A stretch of 64,000 nucleotides of DNA from Steromphala cineraria (GCA_916613615.1 OU744735.1:57148582-57212581); one strand, 5' to 3'. Positions 1 through 10,075 are shown, counted from the first letter of the stretch. A program made the numbers and translations. The notes: generated by a model from the sequence alone, not told the origin.

Positions 1-552
1 ATTTGTCGGCCATTTTGAAAGGATCAGCTTGTTATCTTGATAATTATGCAAATGCTATTTTATTGAATACGACAAAATCATAATTTTGGATATAAGTTTA
101 TGAATGAATAAGGGTTTGACTTTTTTAGCGTTAACAAATCTATAAATTAAAATATAAATCCCTTATATTTGTTTACTTTAGTATCATTATTTTGAGGTAA
201 ACGATATCTCCCTTATATATTCGGATATGGTCAACCGGAACTAGTCAGAAAACTTTTTCCGGATTTTATTCACAGGAAGAAAAAATGACGGCCACGTACC
301 CTACTTGACACTTGGATGATTGCAGGTGAACAATCATTTAAACTCTAGAGAACATTTAATTTCATTTCCATTTCTACCTATCCAATATAAGTAAATAAGT
401 CATATCTGTACTTAATACCAATCTCATTGAAATCAGATCATAATCTTTATTGTTCTCAGTACGGTATAACTATAGAATTAGTTCGCCACTTTTTTCATAT
501 TATATTCTTTTAGTAAACTGTTCTTTAGGTTATGATTAGGTTTTGTTTTATG

Positions 553-622
553 TTTAGGGTTAGGGTTAGGGTAAGGGACTTACTTAGGGTAAGTGTAACG
601 TTAGGGTAAGGGTTAGGGTTAA
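553..622 (+). repeat. Interstitial telomere-like (TTAGGG)n tract, degenerate
   Basis: The stretch holds about eight TTAGGG or TAAGGG units with small interruptions. TTAGGG is the metazoan telomere repeat. Ordinary sequence continues on both sides, so this is an interstitial tract and not a chromosome end. It lies directly downstream (in minus-strand sense) of the tRNA-like SINE head at 721-802, so it could be the tail of that SINE. The first 550 bases of the window show nothing else I recognise. Confidence 0.75.
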
Positions 623-720
623 GAATTTGGGTATATGGTTGCTCCCGCTGTTCTGCCTTTACAATGCAGAGTGTCAAGCAAGACAGCAACATCTCGAGCC
701 CACCTTTTAAGTTTCAAGTT

Positions 721-802
721 TGGTATGATGCGACCAGGAATCGAACCCCTGCATGTCTTCCGGGTGACGAGCAGACACTCTACCACTGAGCTACGTCCCC
801 GG
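721..802 (-). repeat. tRNA-derived SINE head / tRNA pseudogene
   Basis: Read on the minus strand this contains a perfect pol III A box (TAGCTCAGTGGT, 782-793) and a perfect B box (GGTTCGATTCC, 737-747) at tRNA-like spacing. An anticodon-arm position reads GTC (Asp-like). It is not a functional tRNA: only about three of seven acceptor pairs form, the T stem has lost a base, and the base 5' of the anticodon is C where tRNAs have U33. Pol III boxes kept while the cloverleaf decays is typical of a tRNA-derived SINE. The body would run toward lower coordinates and may end in the CCCTAA-like tract. Confidence 0.65.
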
Positions 803-829
803 TATATCACTGCATGATTCCTATGTGTT

Positions 830-1555
830 ATGTAACAGATTCCCCTACTTGCAACTGTGGTTAGTAACTTTGAAGCTGCACTCCATTTCTTTCTCACATT
901 GGACCATTTACAACCAATTTAGAACTAATTTGTATTTGTCTTGAAAGGTTACTTAATATGCCATCTATTCTGAACTGACATGTTGGCTCTACTCAAAAGC
1001 ATGCTAATATTAAACTACAAAGATCGGTCAATAACTTCATAATATACTCACAAAGATTTTCTGACTTTTCGTAAAATATATTTTTCGTACATATGCTTTA
1101 TAAAAATGTTTTCTGATGTATAGTGTTAATGCCTTCAACTTGTTTCTTCAGTTATGTTTTGAACCTTGAACATTGTTTTAATATGTCTCTTTTCTGTATG
1201 CAATTAACTTTGCTACAACAGTGTGCATAGATTGACAGTTAAGATATCAATCATGGTTTGTCAGTCACATAATGATTGCCCCAAGCCCTAATTGTAGGGT
1301 ACAATTTTAACAGAAGAGTCAGTCAGCATTGACAAATCTGTATTTGTCTTATTACTCCCTTGATGGACAGAAAGGTGTAAGGACTTTCAATAAACCTCGT
1401 AGAAAGGGAAAATATTAAATATTCCATTGATTAATTCTGTGATGTGCTTGCTTATCTTGTGTGTGGTAGAATTTATTTTTAAATCCAAATTTGTGATCTC
1501 AAAAATACCAAATTTTGATGTTTTTATATTGTGATAGTATGATATTGCTGTTTTA
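830..1555. other. AT-rich spacer, no feature recognised; possible 3' splice site at its end
   Basis: I see no coding potential or repeat in this stretch. A pyrimidine-rich run ending in AG (TTGCTGTTTTAG, just before 1558) sits six bases before the start codon at 1564. It could be the acceptor of an untranslated first exon lying further upstream. Confidence 0.4.
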
Positions 1556-1563
1556 GATGCAAA

Positions 1564-2832
1564 ATGAATAAGCTGACGTTGCTGTATTGCAGTATTGGGA
1601 TCTCCGTCCTGTTGTATATATGGTTAAAATACAATTTGGACCTATCGCCGCCAAGACGAAGGGCATTGTCGGCCTACATTCCACTTGAGCCGAAGAGGGG
1701 CTACTTCATCTATGTCTGTGATGGAACCTTTTTCTGTGGCGGTTGGGCAGACAGGTTTAAAGGAATTGTTGCCAGTTACCTCATAGCCAATGCCACCAAC
1801 AGAAAGTTTGGCATTCATATGACTGTTCCCTGTAGTCTCTCCAACTTGTTCTTGCCCAATTTAGTTGACTGGCAAGTCAATCCATCTGAATTGCCAAAGG
1901 AAAGTCAGATTTTTATGGCAATGAGTGACTTGGATTTTGTAAAATCAACAGCAAAAGTCGATTTGGACAAAATGTTTTCTAAAGAAGTAACTTTCTTTGC
2001 CCACAATCTCGACATCGTGCCATATTTAAAGCAAAACAAATTATATCATCAAAATCTCAATTGGATGTTGGGAATGAAAACTCATCAAATCTACAAGCAT
2101 GTCTATCAAACTTTATTCAAATTTTCACCAAAGTTGGAAGACAGACTTCAAGAATTTTATTCCAAGCAACAATTGGGTTCTTCCCTGAAATGTGCTCAAA
2201 TTCGTCTGGGACAAAATCCAAGCAATCCAGCAGATACTGAGGTCAGAGGTCAGTATGAAGACGTGGCTCTGGTGTGGAAGTTTTTCACAGACTTATTTTC
2301 AAGTTACCATGACTCTAGTCATAACCATCATCATCATCATCATGAACATGGTCACAGCCATCACCATGGTAACAAGGGAGATAACTTTAATATTTTTGTA
2401 ACATCAGACTCAGAACAAGTGAGAGCAGACGTGGCTCGTCTATTTTCAGACCACGTTTTGGATCTTCAAGGGGAGTTGGTTCATATTGAACGTTCAACGA
2501 AAAACCAAGAAACATTATGTGAAGGATTTGAAAAAGTTGTTCTTGATCAGATCATCTTAGCTTCCTGTGAGACTCTTATTATCAGCAGAAGTGGTTTTGG
2601 CGAACTAGCAGCCTACTTTCGAGGGAGAAACGAGAACCTTTACTGTTTTAGATATTCCAAATTGTACAAATGTTCTATGTCCAACTTTGACATAGACGCT
2701 TTATTTATTAGATGGATTATTGTAATATTTTTCATTAACATTTTGATTTCCTATATTTTGTGTGTGAAAATACAGATAAGTCAACAAAAAAATTCAAGAT
2801 TGAACCAAATCCTGAAATCTTTTTATGGATAA
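1564..2832 (+). CDS. Putative Golgi fucosyltransferase-like type II membrane protein with His-rich insertion
   Basis: A single-exon reading frame of 422 residues. Residues 5-21 are hydrophobic after a short cytoplasmic tail, giving a type II signal anchor as in Golgi glycosyltransferases. Landmarks are CDGTFFCGGWADRFKGI (52-68), IRLG (213-216), TSDSEQVR (280-287) and SRSGFGELAA (341-350). These recall the nucleotide-sugar-binding peptides of the GT-B fucosyltransferase/NodZ-like superfamily; the assignment is from memory of motifs, not a search. A stretch of about 20 residues rich in histidine (249-268, CAT/CAC codons) sits in a loop between conserved segments and looks like a microsatellite expansion. 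Unusually, residues 382-400 form a second hydrophobic segment near the C terminus. The stop at 2830 is followed by two AATAAA signals. Lack of introns could mean a retrocopy or a naturally intronless family. Confidence 0.6.
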   Translation: MNKLTLLYCSIGISVLLYIWLKYNLDLSPPRRRALSAYIPLEPKRGYFIYVCDGTFFCGGWADRFKGIVASYLIANATNRKFGIHMTVPCSLSNLFLPNLVDWQVNPSELPKESQIFMAMSDLDFVKSTAKVDLDKMFSKEVTFFAHNLDIVPYLKQNKLYHQNLNWMLGMKTHQIYKHVYQTLFKFSPKLEDRLQEFYSKQQLGSSLKCAQIRLGQNPSNPADTEVRGQYEDVALVWKFFTDLFSSYHDSSHNHHHHHHEHGHSHHHGNKGDNFNIFVTSDSEQVRADVARLFSDHVLDLQGELVHIERSTKNQETLCEGFEKVVLDQIILASCETLIISRSGFGELAAYFRGRNENLYCFRYSKLYKCSMSNFDIDALFIRWIIVIFFINILISYILCVKIQISQQKNSRLNQILKSFYG

Positions 2833-2881
2833 GGTCTGTTTGCCTCAGAATTGAACTGATAACAAAAAAATTTAAATTATT

Positions 2882-2910
2882 AATAAAGATCTGATAAAAA
2901 GATGAATAAA
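2882..2910 (+). terminator. Two polyadenylation signals of the fucosyltransferase-like gene
   Basis: AATAAA occurs at 2882-2887 and again at 2905-2910, 50 and 73 bases after the stop codon. That is a normal spacing for a short 3' UTR. The following DNA to about 3180 shows nothing else. Confidence 0.6.
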
Positions 2911-3182
2911 TGAGTGCCATCTACCTATCTTCTTATTATTAAGATTGCAACAAATATTTTCCGCCATTAACTGAATCTATGGGGAATGTTTTAACATAAA
3001 TTATCATATGTTTTTGCTGTTTTCCAGTAAGGGTGGGATGTTGAGGGTAACTGGCACTAACTGCCATTTAACACATACATACGCACATACAGTGTATATT
3101 GCTTTTAATGATATATAGATTCTATTTTCATTTTGTAATCCTACTTTTCATTGCAATGTATATTATCAACTAAACATTTTTA

Positions 3183-3464
3183 GCTCTTCTCATGGGATTA
3201 TTGCATAGCATGTCCAACATCCGTCTATCCATCCGTAAACTTTGTGCATTTTCGTCTTTTCTCAAGAAGCAGAAGGCCTAGAAAGATAAAACTTTGACTT
3301 TTTGACAAGTGAGGATTATAATTTATAGCTTTGGTGGCTCTGTGACCCCTAGTAAGGGTCGCAGGTGCCACACCCTTAAAACCTTTATTCATCTTCTTCT
3401 CCAGAACCATAAGGCCTAGAAAGCTGAATGTTTGTGTACATACTCCTTGACTAGCGAGCATTAT
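3183..3464 (+). repeat. Degenerate pearl-like repeat fragment
   Basis: Begins TAGCTCTTCTCATGGG, followed by a decayed GTCC-rich run and two partial core units. The phrases CATCTTCTTCTCCAGAACC and AAGGCCTAGAAAGCTGAA are shared with the intact arrays at 18320-18858 and 39366-40781. It appears to be an old, truncated member of that family. Confidence 0.6.
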
Positions 3465-3494
3465 TAGCAGCCCCGTCAAAGGACGGGGCTGCTA
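3465..3494. repeat. Perfect 13-bp inverted repeat (hairpin)
   Basis: TAGCAGCCCCGTC (3465-3477), loop AAAG, then its exact reverse complement (3482-3494). It lies between the degenerate repeat and the start of the next pearl-like element at 3499. It resembles the terminal hairpins of the other elements here. Confidence 0.8.
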
Positions 3495-3498
3495 TCAG

Positions 3499-4826
3499 TT
3501 TTTAGCTCACCTTTACAAAGTAAATGTGAGCTTATGTCATGGCGCTTCGTCCGTCGTCCGTCTGTCCGTCCGTCCGTCCGTCCGTCTGTCCGTCCGTCCG
3601 TCCGTCCGTCCGTCCGTAAACTTTCACGAAAAAGACTACTCCTCCTAAACGAATTCAGATATCATTCTGAAATTGTAGTATGTTATACCCATGGTGATTC
3701 CTCACAGAAAGGTAGACGTTTCAGTTTTGAGAATCCAAGATGGCCGCCATGACAGCCATATTGAATTTTCAATTAGATTTCATGAAAAAGACTACTCCTT
3801 CTAAACGAATACAGATATCATTCTGAAATTGTAGTATGTTATACCCATGGTGATTCCTCACAGAAAGGTAGACGTTTCAGTTTTGAGAATCCAAGATGGC
3901 CGCCATGACAGCCATATTGAATTTTCAATTAGATTTCACGAAAAAGACTACTCCTCCTAAACGAATTCAGGTATCATTTTGAAATTGTAGTATGTTATAT
4001 CCATGGTGATTCCTCACAGAAAGGTAGACGTTTAAGTTTTGAGAATCCAATATGGCCGCCATGGCAGCCATATTGAATTTTCAATTAGATTTCATGACAA
4101 AGACTATTTCTCCTAAACCAATCTAGATATCATTTTTATATTGTAGTATGTTATACCTATAGTGATTCCGCACAGAAAAGTAGACGTTTCAGTTTTTAGA
4201 AACCAAGATGGCCGCAATAGCAGCTATATTGACTTTTCAGCTGCAGATGTCAGATGACACATCATTATTATTAAATTTTAAGCTTTCATCAAGTGATCAC
4301 TGGCACCATATAAATTCTCTAATTTTAACTTACTAATCATAATATTATCTTAAATATGGAATATTTAAGATTGTCATGCAAGTTGTTCTAGATTTTTAAG
4401 TGTTTCTAAAAAAAATTAAAATGAAAGACAAACATAATTGATTAATTTGTTTAAAATCTTTATGGCAACTAGCTGCAAAAACCAAATCACATTAAACATG
4501 TTAAATTTTAAACAATGGTATCTCCCTTATATTTCTTTAAATAGCACACATAAGGGGTCAACCAGAGTTCAGATATTCAACTATGCTGTCCCAAGGCAGG
4601 CTGCTAGCATCACAGTGTCAGCTGCTAGTCTGTTGCATAATCAACCTGACCCAATTGATATGGAAAAGCATTATGCTATATGGCCATGGCCCATGTGTAT
4701 GCAATAAAAGTTATGGACTTGTATTCTCATGACAGTGATATGTTCTTTCTAAGAATAAAAACTTACACAAAACTTGTCTACAATAACCTTTGTGTTTAGC
4801 AATCTACATGATAAGTTGATGTGGAA
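3499..4826 (+). mobile_element. Pearl-like non-autonomous element, family A, left (direct) copy
   Basis: Order: hairpin-forming start (AGCTCACCTTTACAAAGT followed by its imperfect complement), a (GTCC)n microsatellite (about 3549-3617), roughly four tandem core units of about 150 bp containing GAGAATCCAAGATGGC, then a unique tail of about 600 bp with AGCAATCTACATGATAAG near its end. The same sequence recurs in opposite orientation at 12634-14907, so the pair forms long inverted repeats. The layout (terminal hairpin, tetranucleotide microsatellite, tandem core) matches bivalve pearl elements and the related Helentron-associated HINEs; that link is family knowledge, not a search. The similarity with the right copy stops at 4826, two bases before the copia insertion. 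Confidence 0.7.
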
Positions 4827-4828
4827 TA
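4824..4828. repeat. Left 5-bp target-site duplication of the copia element (GAATA)
   Basis: GAATA directly precedes the left LTR; the same five bases follow the right LTR at 9671-9675. Five bases is the standard copia duplication. Confidence 0.9.
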
Positions 4829-5021
4829 TGTTAATCAAATCCTATCTCACCTTAGTACGGCCACTGCCTGAGTCCAACTGTCCTAGAAGTCTACTGTCCA
4901 CTCACTCTGCTCACCTTCTTACATCACAGCTTGGGTCCAAGCTATAGTCTGTTCCATCTAATCACAGCACAGGTGATTTGGGGGTCTGCTTAGTTATAAA
5001 CTATAGTCTTTATCAATATCA
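4829..5021 (-). repeat. 3' LTR of copia element (left end on + strand)
   Basis: 193 bp. On the plus strand it starts TGTTAATCAAATCC and ends TATCAATATCA, giving TG...CA termini on both strands. It is nearly identical to 9478-9670. Confidence 0.95.
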
Positions 5022-5048
5022 AATTCCCTCTTTCTTTTTCTTTTTCCA
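5022..5048 (-). other. Polypurine tract of copia element
   Basis: On the minus strand, a purine-only run (AAAAAGAAAAAGAAAGAGGG then AATT) lies immediately 5' of the 3' LTR. This is the expected plus-strand primer for reverse transcription. Confidence 0.8.
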
Positions 5049-5241
5049 ATGTTCTAAAATCCAACACCCAGGAATCAAATTGCAACATTTTGTATCACCA
5101 TGTCCATTGAAGATCTGATAAAAGTCCCATTAACCAAACGTGATTCTTTTTTTCCTTTTCCTTTTCTTTTTTTTTTTTTAAGAAGTCATATATATTAAAA
5201 CTTTGTACAGAGTTTGATTTCAGTTTCTATCATAGAACACT

Positions 5242-8200
5242 TCAAAGCCGCCCCTCACTGAGGACTTGAAGCAGCCTTGCCGGAGATGCTCCTCGCTTCG
5301 TCAGACAGTCTGAGAGCTGCTGTTTGGTGTCCACCCACTGAATCTTCTTGACGATGCCATTTTCCTTCATCTCTTTGATTGCACTGATTTCCATTCTCAG
5401 CCTTTTCTCTGTTGGCATGTTGGTAGATTTTAAATTGTCAAAGAGAGATTTGCAGTCTGTCACCACTACTAACGGTAGAGCCAATGGTGTTGTTTTGCCA
5501 GTTGTTACTTCTGTGTATAGAGAGGATATGAATATTCCCATATCTATACCGTCAGCCATGGCTAAAGTCTCAGCTGCAATCGTGCTTCTGACGACTCGTC
5601 TCACTTTTTTCGAGTTCCAACAGATTGGCATCACCTGACCTTTGTCATTGGCTATGAAAATCATGTATGCTCCCTGGCTACCTCCATCAGGGAGATTGCC
5701 GAAACTTGCATCACTGTAGACTAGGAGCTCCATTCCAGAGTCTGATAACTGTTGGTACGTCAAGCTAACTTTCTCAACTTTAATCTGTTTGATGACCTTG
5801 TTCATCTCCATCAAGTGTTCCACTTTTGCATGTTTGTAGATGGATGACAATCTTGAAGCCTCATACAACACATCTGGGCGACTCTGTCTGGCAATCCACA
5901 ATATTTGTCCTACTTTGGATCTGTACAAGGCCTTTTCTTCTTCATTCACCCAATCTTCTCTCCTCATAGCTCGGGATTTCTCCATTTCGATGAATGCCAT
6001 GTTCTCTGCATAGGTTTCCTGGCTGAGTCTGATTCTATCATTGTCACACTTGACTTCTATTCCAACATACTGAAAAATTTTACTTTGTTCTTTCCCAACA
6101 TTAAACAGTTCATGGACTGATGGAATGATCTTTGATTGGAATTCTTCATTTCCACTCCAGATAAAGTCATCAACATGACATGCCAATATTCCTGTCAGTG
6201 TACCATCTTCACTATGCCAGAAGAAGACTGCAGGGTCTAATTTTGAAACTTGTCCCTTAAGGCTTGTGAACACTTGCTTCACTCTGTCGTACCATTTGCG
6301 TGATGCATCACCTAAACCATAGACACATTTCTTCAACCTCCAAATCTTGTTACTTTCAACTTCTTTAGGTGGTTTGATGAAAAGGTCCCTGTCTATCATT
6401 TGGCCCTGCAAAAATGCTGTTTTGATGTCCATAGACCTAGGCATCCAATTTCTCTGAGCCATAACTGCCAAGACAACTTTCAAAGCCTCACTTGAACAAG
6501 TTGGTGAATCTCTCTCAATGTCACAAGCATTTCTTTCTTCAAAACCCCTGACGACCAGTCTTGCTTTTGGAACAATTCCATCATCTGTTTCCTTTATTGT
6601 ACAGACCCAGCGTGTAGATATCATCTTTTGATTGCCTTTTTCCAATTCTTCATACACATCATTATCTTTCCAGTTCTGTAATTCAGCTTGTTTGGCTTCA
6701 GTCCATGATATGCCTTCTGTGACATGAACCTCATCTTGAGAACTGTCATCCCTCAGTCCTGTATCTGTTGATTCTCTTTGATTCTGTTGTTCCTCATCAG
6801 GCTCCTCCAAAATGTTGAGATTTTTAACTTGCTTCAAGTCAATAGACTGTCTTACATCCTGTGTGTCTTCATCTTGAAATTCTACATTATACCAGGACTT
6901 GTTCTTGCCAGTGGCTTTACCTGCTCTACTCATCACTTTAGCCTTAAGTAGCTCACCAGTGTCCATGTGCTCATAAGTGATGATATGACCACTTCTCACT
7001 TTGCTCCAGTCAGCTCTACTCACATCAGAGTCCCTCACAGAGTCACTGTCGTCCATGTCTCCCAGTACATCTTCCTGTTGGCTTCTTGTTTCTGTACTTG
7101 TTTCTTTTGGGTCTTCTATTTCATTGCCATCTTCATCTTCATTATCATATCTTATCTTTTGCAACCTGGATTTGTGAACTCTTACCAAACTTCCACCATG
7201 TCTTGTGAAAACCACGACCCCTTCCTGCCCAATAACTGTTGCTGGCCCTTGCCACCTTGTGCTGTCAGGTCTTTTGTAGTAGACTTTGTCTCCCTGTACA
7301 AAAGGACCTGACTCTGACCTTGTCTGCTTTCTCAAAGCTCTCCTGATTCGTTCAGAGCATTCAGCTTTAGTAAACTCCTGCCTCATAGCATGCAAAGTGT
7401 TGATATGCTCTCCAATGGTCTTGCTCTCGGTTGTTCCACATAATGCAGGAAGTTTGTTTGTCAAGTTTGCAGGTAAGTTTGGGTTTCTACCATACACCAA
7501 CTGATGTGCACTGAATCCATGGACATTAGTCATGGTATTCTTGGCTGAAAGTGCCCAACTGAGGGCTGTCTCCCAATCACATTGTTGCTCTTGCTGAACC
7601 TTTTTCATCATCACAGTCAAAGTCTGGTTGTGTCTCTCTAACAGGCCATTGCTCCATGGACTGTACGCTGCTGTAGTCTTAACTTCAATATTGAAATTCT
7701 CACACAAATCCCTAACTTCTGTGTTGTTAAACTCTCCTCCGTTGTCACTGTAGAGCCTTTTGGGTGCTCCATGCACACTGATCCAACATGACAGAAACTT
7801 CTTTACAAATTCTTTTGATTCCTTGCTTCTCATAATGGCTCCTGAGCTAAATCTGGTGAACTGGTCAATAATGTGAAGGTACCATACTTTGTCTTCTAGT
7901 TGATGGAGGTCAACAGCCACTGTTTCATTGAAGTCAGATGCAAGAGGAAGGCCAACTGCTGGTTTCGGTGGTTGTCTCTTATACTGTATACAAGTGTCAC
8001 ATTTGCTGCATACTTCATCTATCATGCTGATAGTCTCCTTGTCATTCACTCCAGCATTCTGTACCAACTTCCTGAGATGTTCCTTTGATGCATGTCCAAA
8101 CTGTTTATGCAATTTCTTCACAATAGTTTTCTTTTCCTCTTTACTCAGGGTTTCTTCAATCACAAGGGCTTGCTCCAATCTATTGTGGCCTTCAGTGTTT

Positions 8201-9438
8201 GCTTTGTCTCCTGATATTCCTACACAGTAATGCCCGCTTGAGGTAAGACTGAGACTAACCGGCTTATTGAACATCTCTGCCTTATCCATCCCCAAATCCA
8301 ACAATGTTCCAGCTTTCTTCAAGGATTCTTTACTCAACAGCATTGGAATTTCAGCCTCCACCACCTCAGTTTCTATCCGACACTCTGTTTCACCTATTGT
8401 CGCTGGAATTGTTGCTGTCATTGACGATAACATTTTAATTCCGTCTCCAAATCTGAAAGCCTTTTCACTTTCTTTGATAATTACCTCAGATTTTCTTTCT
8501 TGACTTAAGTTTTGCATGAAGTGTTCAAACCATTGTCTTCCACATACAGTTCTCGTACACGCTGTATCTAACACAGCACATCCAAAGGCCTCAGTCATGA
8601 AGATCTGATTTTCTATCTGTTCTTCTTTTGTGAATAATGTTAGATTACATGTTTCTTCACTCTTTTTTTCTTCTGTCAGTTTTACTTTATCTTCATCCTT
8701 ATGCGGACAGTCCTTCACCCAATGGAATGTGGATTGGCATATCGCACACCTGGTTCTCCGTCCAAATCTATCAAGTGGATTCGTCCCTTTCTGGAAACTT
8801 GTCTGGGGTCTAGCTCTATTTTCCATAAAAAATCTAGGTTTACCTCTTGGTAAGTTTTGAGTCATGAATGCAGCTTCTTGTTTGATTTCAATGCTTTTTT
8901 CTGAACTATCTCCACTTGCTATGCTCTCACTGAATATTCTTTTCAGTGCTGATTTTATTGTTTGATATTTTCTGTCGCATGCAGCGGTCAATACTAGTTG
9001 CCTTTCTCTGACTGAGAGATTTGCGCAATCTAAAAGTTTAAATGCCAGAATTGGATCAGGAAATTCAAGTTTATATTTCTTGCATAAACCATTTCTTCTT
9101 TCAAATTCTATTATATAATCATTGATGCCAGTCCCATCTGTCCGCCTGTAGCTATCAAAATTGGTGTAAGTTGAGTAAGCTAAATCTATTTCATCCTGCT
9201 GGTACAGGGAGTCTAATGCTTTTAGTAATGTTTTCAATCCATCTTTTTTGTTTAGTTGTGTAACATCTATTTCCAATGCCTTTGCCTTTGCTTGTCCTGA
9301 TAGTGTAAGGGTTACTGCTAAAGCCTGCTTTTCATCATCAACATCTGTCATAAGACTCCAAACATTCAACTCATTTTTCCATGATTCATACACACTGTCT
9401 TCTTTCAATAAGGGTGGTGACTTAAAGTTCACAGACAT
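5242..9438 (-). CDS. Copia Gag-Pol polyprotein, uninterrupted
   Basis: 1398 codons with no stop or frameshift, the usual copia length. Domains in order: Gag (1-200); CCHC zinc knuckle C231-C234-H239-C244; aspartic protease at D291-T292-A293; integrase with HHCC zinc finger (H444, H449, C480, C483) and catalytic D510, D565, E601 (D565 to E601 is DD35E spacing); an acidic linker (about 765-905); reverse transcriptase with D1004 and an H-V-D-D box at 1088-1091; RNase H with D1243 and E1290. Odd points: the protease reads DTA where DSG/DTG is usual, and the RT box is HVDD where copia elements mostly have YVDD. Both may be lineage features, since the rest is intact. Gag and Pol share one frame, as in copia itself. 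Confidence 0.95.
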   Translation of the reverse strand: MSVNFKSPPLLKEDSVYESWKNELNVWSLMTDVDDEKQALAVTLTLSGQAKAKALEIDVTQLNKKDGLKTLLKALDSLYQQDEIDLAYSTYTNFDSYRRTDGTGINDYIIEFERRNGLCKKYKLEFPDPILAFKLLDCANLSVRERQLVLTAACDRKYQTIKSALKRIFSESIASGDSSEKSIEIKQEAAFMTQNLPRGKPRFFMENRARPQTSFQKGTNPLDRFGRRTRCAICQSTFHWVKDCPHKDEDKVKLTEEKKSEETCNLTLFTKEEQIENQIFMTEAFGCAVLDTACTRTVCGRQWFEHFMQNLSQERKSEVIIKESEKAFRFGDGIKMLSSMTATIPATIGETECRIETEVVEAEIPMLLSKESLKKAGTLLDLGMDKAEMFNKPVSLSLTSSGHYCVGISGDKANTEGHNRLEQALVIEETLSKEEKKTIVKKLHKQFGHASKEHLRKLVQNAGVNDKETISMIDEVCSKCDTCIQYKRQPPKPAVGLPLASDFNETVAVDLHQLEDKVWYLHIIDQFTRFSSGAIMRSKESKEFVKKFLSCWISVHGAPKRLYSDNGGEFNNTEVRDLCENFNIEVKTTAAYSPWSNGLLERHNQTLTVMMKKVQQEQQCDWETALSWALSAKNTMTNVHGFSAHQLVYGRNPNLPANLTNKLPALCGTTESKTIGEHINTLHAMRQEFTKAECSERIRRALRKQTRSESGPFVQGDKVYYKRPDSTRWQGPATVIGQEGVVVFTRHGGSLVRVHKSRLQKIRYDNEDEDGNEIEDPKETSTETRSQQEDVLGDMDDSDSVRDSDVSRADWSKVRSGHIITYEHMDTGELLKAKVMSRAGKATGKNKSWYNVEFQDEDTQDVRQSIDLKQVKNLNILEEPDEEQQNQRESTDTGLRDDSSQDEVHVTEGISWTEAKQAELQNWKDNDVYEELEKGNQKMISTRWVCTIKETDDGIVPKARLVVRGFEERNACDIERDSPTCSSEALKVVLAVMAQRNWMPRSMDIKTAFLQGQMIDRDLFIKPPKEVESNKIWRLKKCVYGLGDASRKWYDRVKQVFTSLKGQVSKLDPAVFFWHSEDGTLTGILACHVDDFIWSGNEEFQSKIIPSVHELFNVGKEQSKIFQYVGIEVKCDNDRIRLSQETYAENMAFIEMEKSRAMRREDWVNEEEKALYRSKVGQILWIARQSRPDVLYEASRLSSIYKHAKVEHLMEMNKVIKQIKVEKVSLTYQQLSDSGMELLVYSDASFGNLPDGGSQGAYMIFIANDKGQVMPICWNSKKVRRVVRSTIAAETLAMADGIDMGIFISSLYTEVTTGKTTPLALPLVVVTDCKSLFDNLKSTNMPTEKRLRMEISAIKEMKENGIVKKIQWVDTKQQLSDCLTKRGASPARLLQVLSEGRL

Positions 9439-9466
9439 TTTCTTAATCTTCTCTGTGGATCATACG

Positions 9467-9477
9467 CTCTGCTACCA
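9467..9477 (-). other. Primer-binding site matching initiator Met tRNA
   Basis: Minus-strand TGGTAGCAGAG directly follows the 5' LTR. It is complementary to the 3' end (CTCTGCTACCA) of animal initiator methionine tRNA, the common primer of copia elements. Confidence 0.85.
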
Positions 9478-9670
9478 TGTTAATCAAATCCTATCTCACC
9501 TTAGTACGGCCACTGCCTGAGTCCAACTGTCCTAGAAATCTACTGTCCACTCACTCGGCTCACCTTCTTACATCACAGCTTGGGTCCAAGCTATAGTCTG
9601 TTCCATCTAATCACAGCACAGGTGATTTGGGGGTCTGCTTAGTTATAAACTATAGTCTTTATCAATATCA
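9478..9670 (-). repeat. 5' LTR of copia element (right end on + strand)
   Basis: 193 bp, same limits and sequence as 4829-5021 except for two visible substitutions. It carries the minus-strand promoter by inference. GAATA follows at 9671-9675. Confidence 0.95.
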
Positions 9671-10075
9671 GAATAAATATGCAGATGAAAATCAAAAAGG
9701 GTTTTGTAAGAAAAGTAAGGAAATTTGATTTGTCATATCTCTCTGTTGATTTGACAATGCAAATTTTTTTACCATTATAGTACTGTATGAGTGTTAAATA
9801 AATTGATACTTTAATGAAAGACATCTCATGGTCACTTGACATGTAAATATTATGTGAACTAAATAAACGTGTCTTATGAATTGCTGTGTTTATGACTTTC
9901 CTCTCAATCAGTCATTCATTTTCCTTTAAAAATCTGTACTCTTGGGATTCTCAATATCCCATGCAGCATAACCATCAGTGAAATAATCTTGAAATCATAT
10001 TAATGATTCACTACAAAACAAATGTAAGTGGCCACCATCCTGTAAGTAATGAATGACATTTAAATGGATACACCT

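Larger units (their letters stand above)
4829..9670 (-). mobile_element. Intact Ty1/copia LTR retrotransposon
   Basis: A complete element of 4842 bp transcribed from the minus strand, with two 193-bp LTRs, a primer-binding site, one uninterrupted gag-pol frame, a polypurine tract and a 5-bp target duplication. The two LTRs differ at only two visible positions (4889 region G/A and 4904 region T/G), about 1 percent, so the insertion is young. Leader and LTRs are very short: the gag-pol ATG is 39 bases from the 5' LTR. It sits at the inner edge of an older pearl-like inverted repeat. Marine-invertebrate copia lineages of GalEa or CoMol type are the likely relatives, but I cannot assign the clade without a tree. 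Confidence 0.95.

Noticed and set aside
553..622. Chromosome end
   Set aside because: The TTAGGG-like units are few, degenerate and flanked on both sides by ordinary sequence.
721..802. Functional tRNA-Asp(GTC) gene on the minus strand
   Set aside because: A and B boxes are perfect but the acceptor and T stems do not pair and the base 5' of the anticodon is wrong, so I call it a SINE head or pseudogene.
3534..3752. Open frame with R-P-S-V repeats (and its mirror at 14635-14868)
   Set aside because: It is the translation of the (GTCC)n microsatellite and core of the pearl-like element.
6967..8503. Several plus-strand open frames inside the copia element
   Set aside because: They are antisense to the intact Gag-Pol frame and have no domain-like composition.
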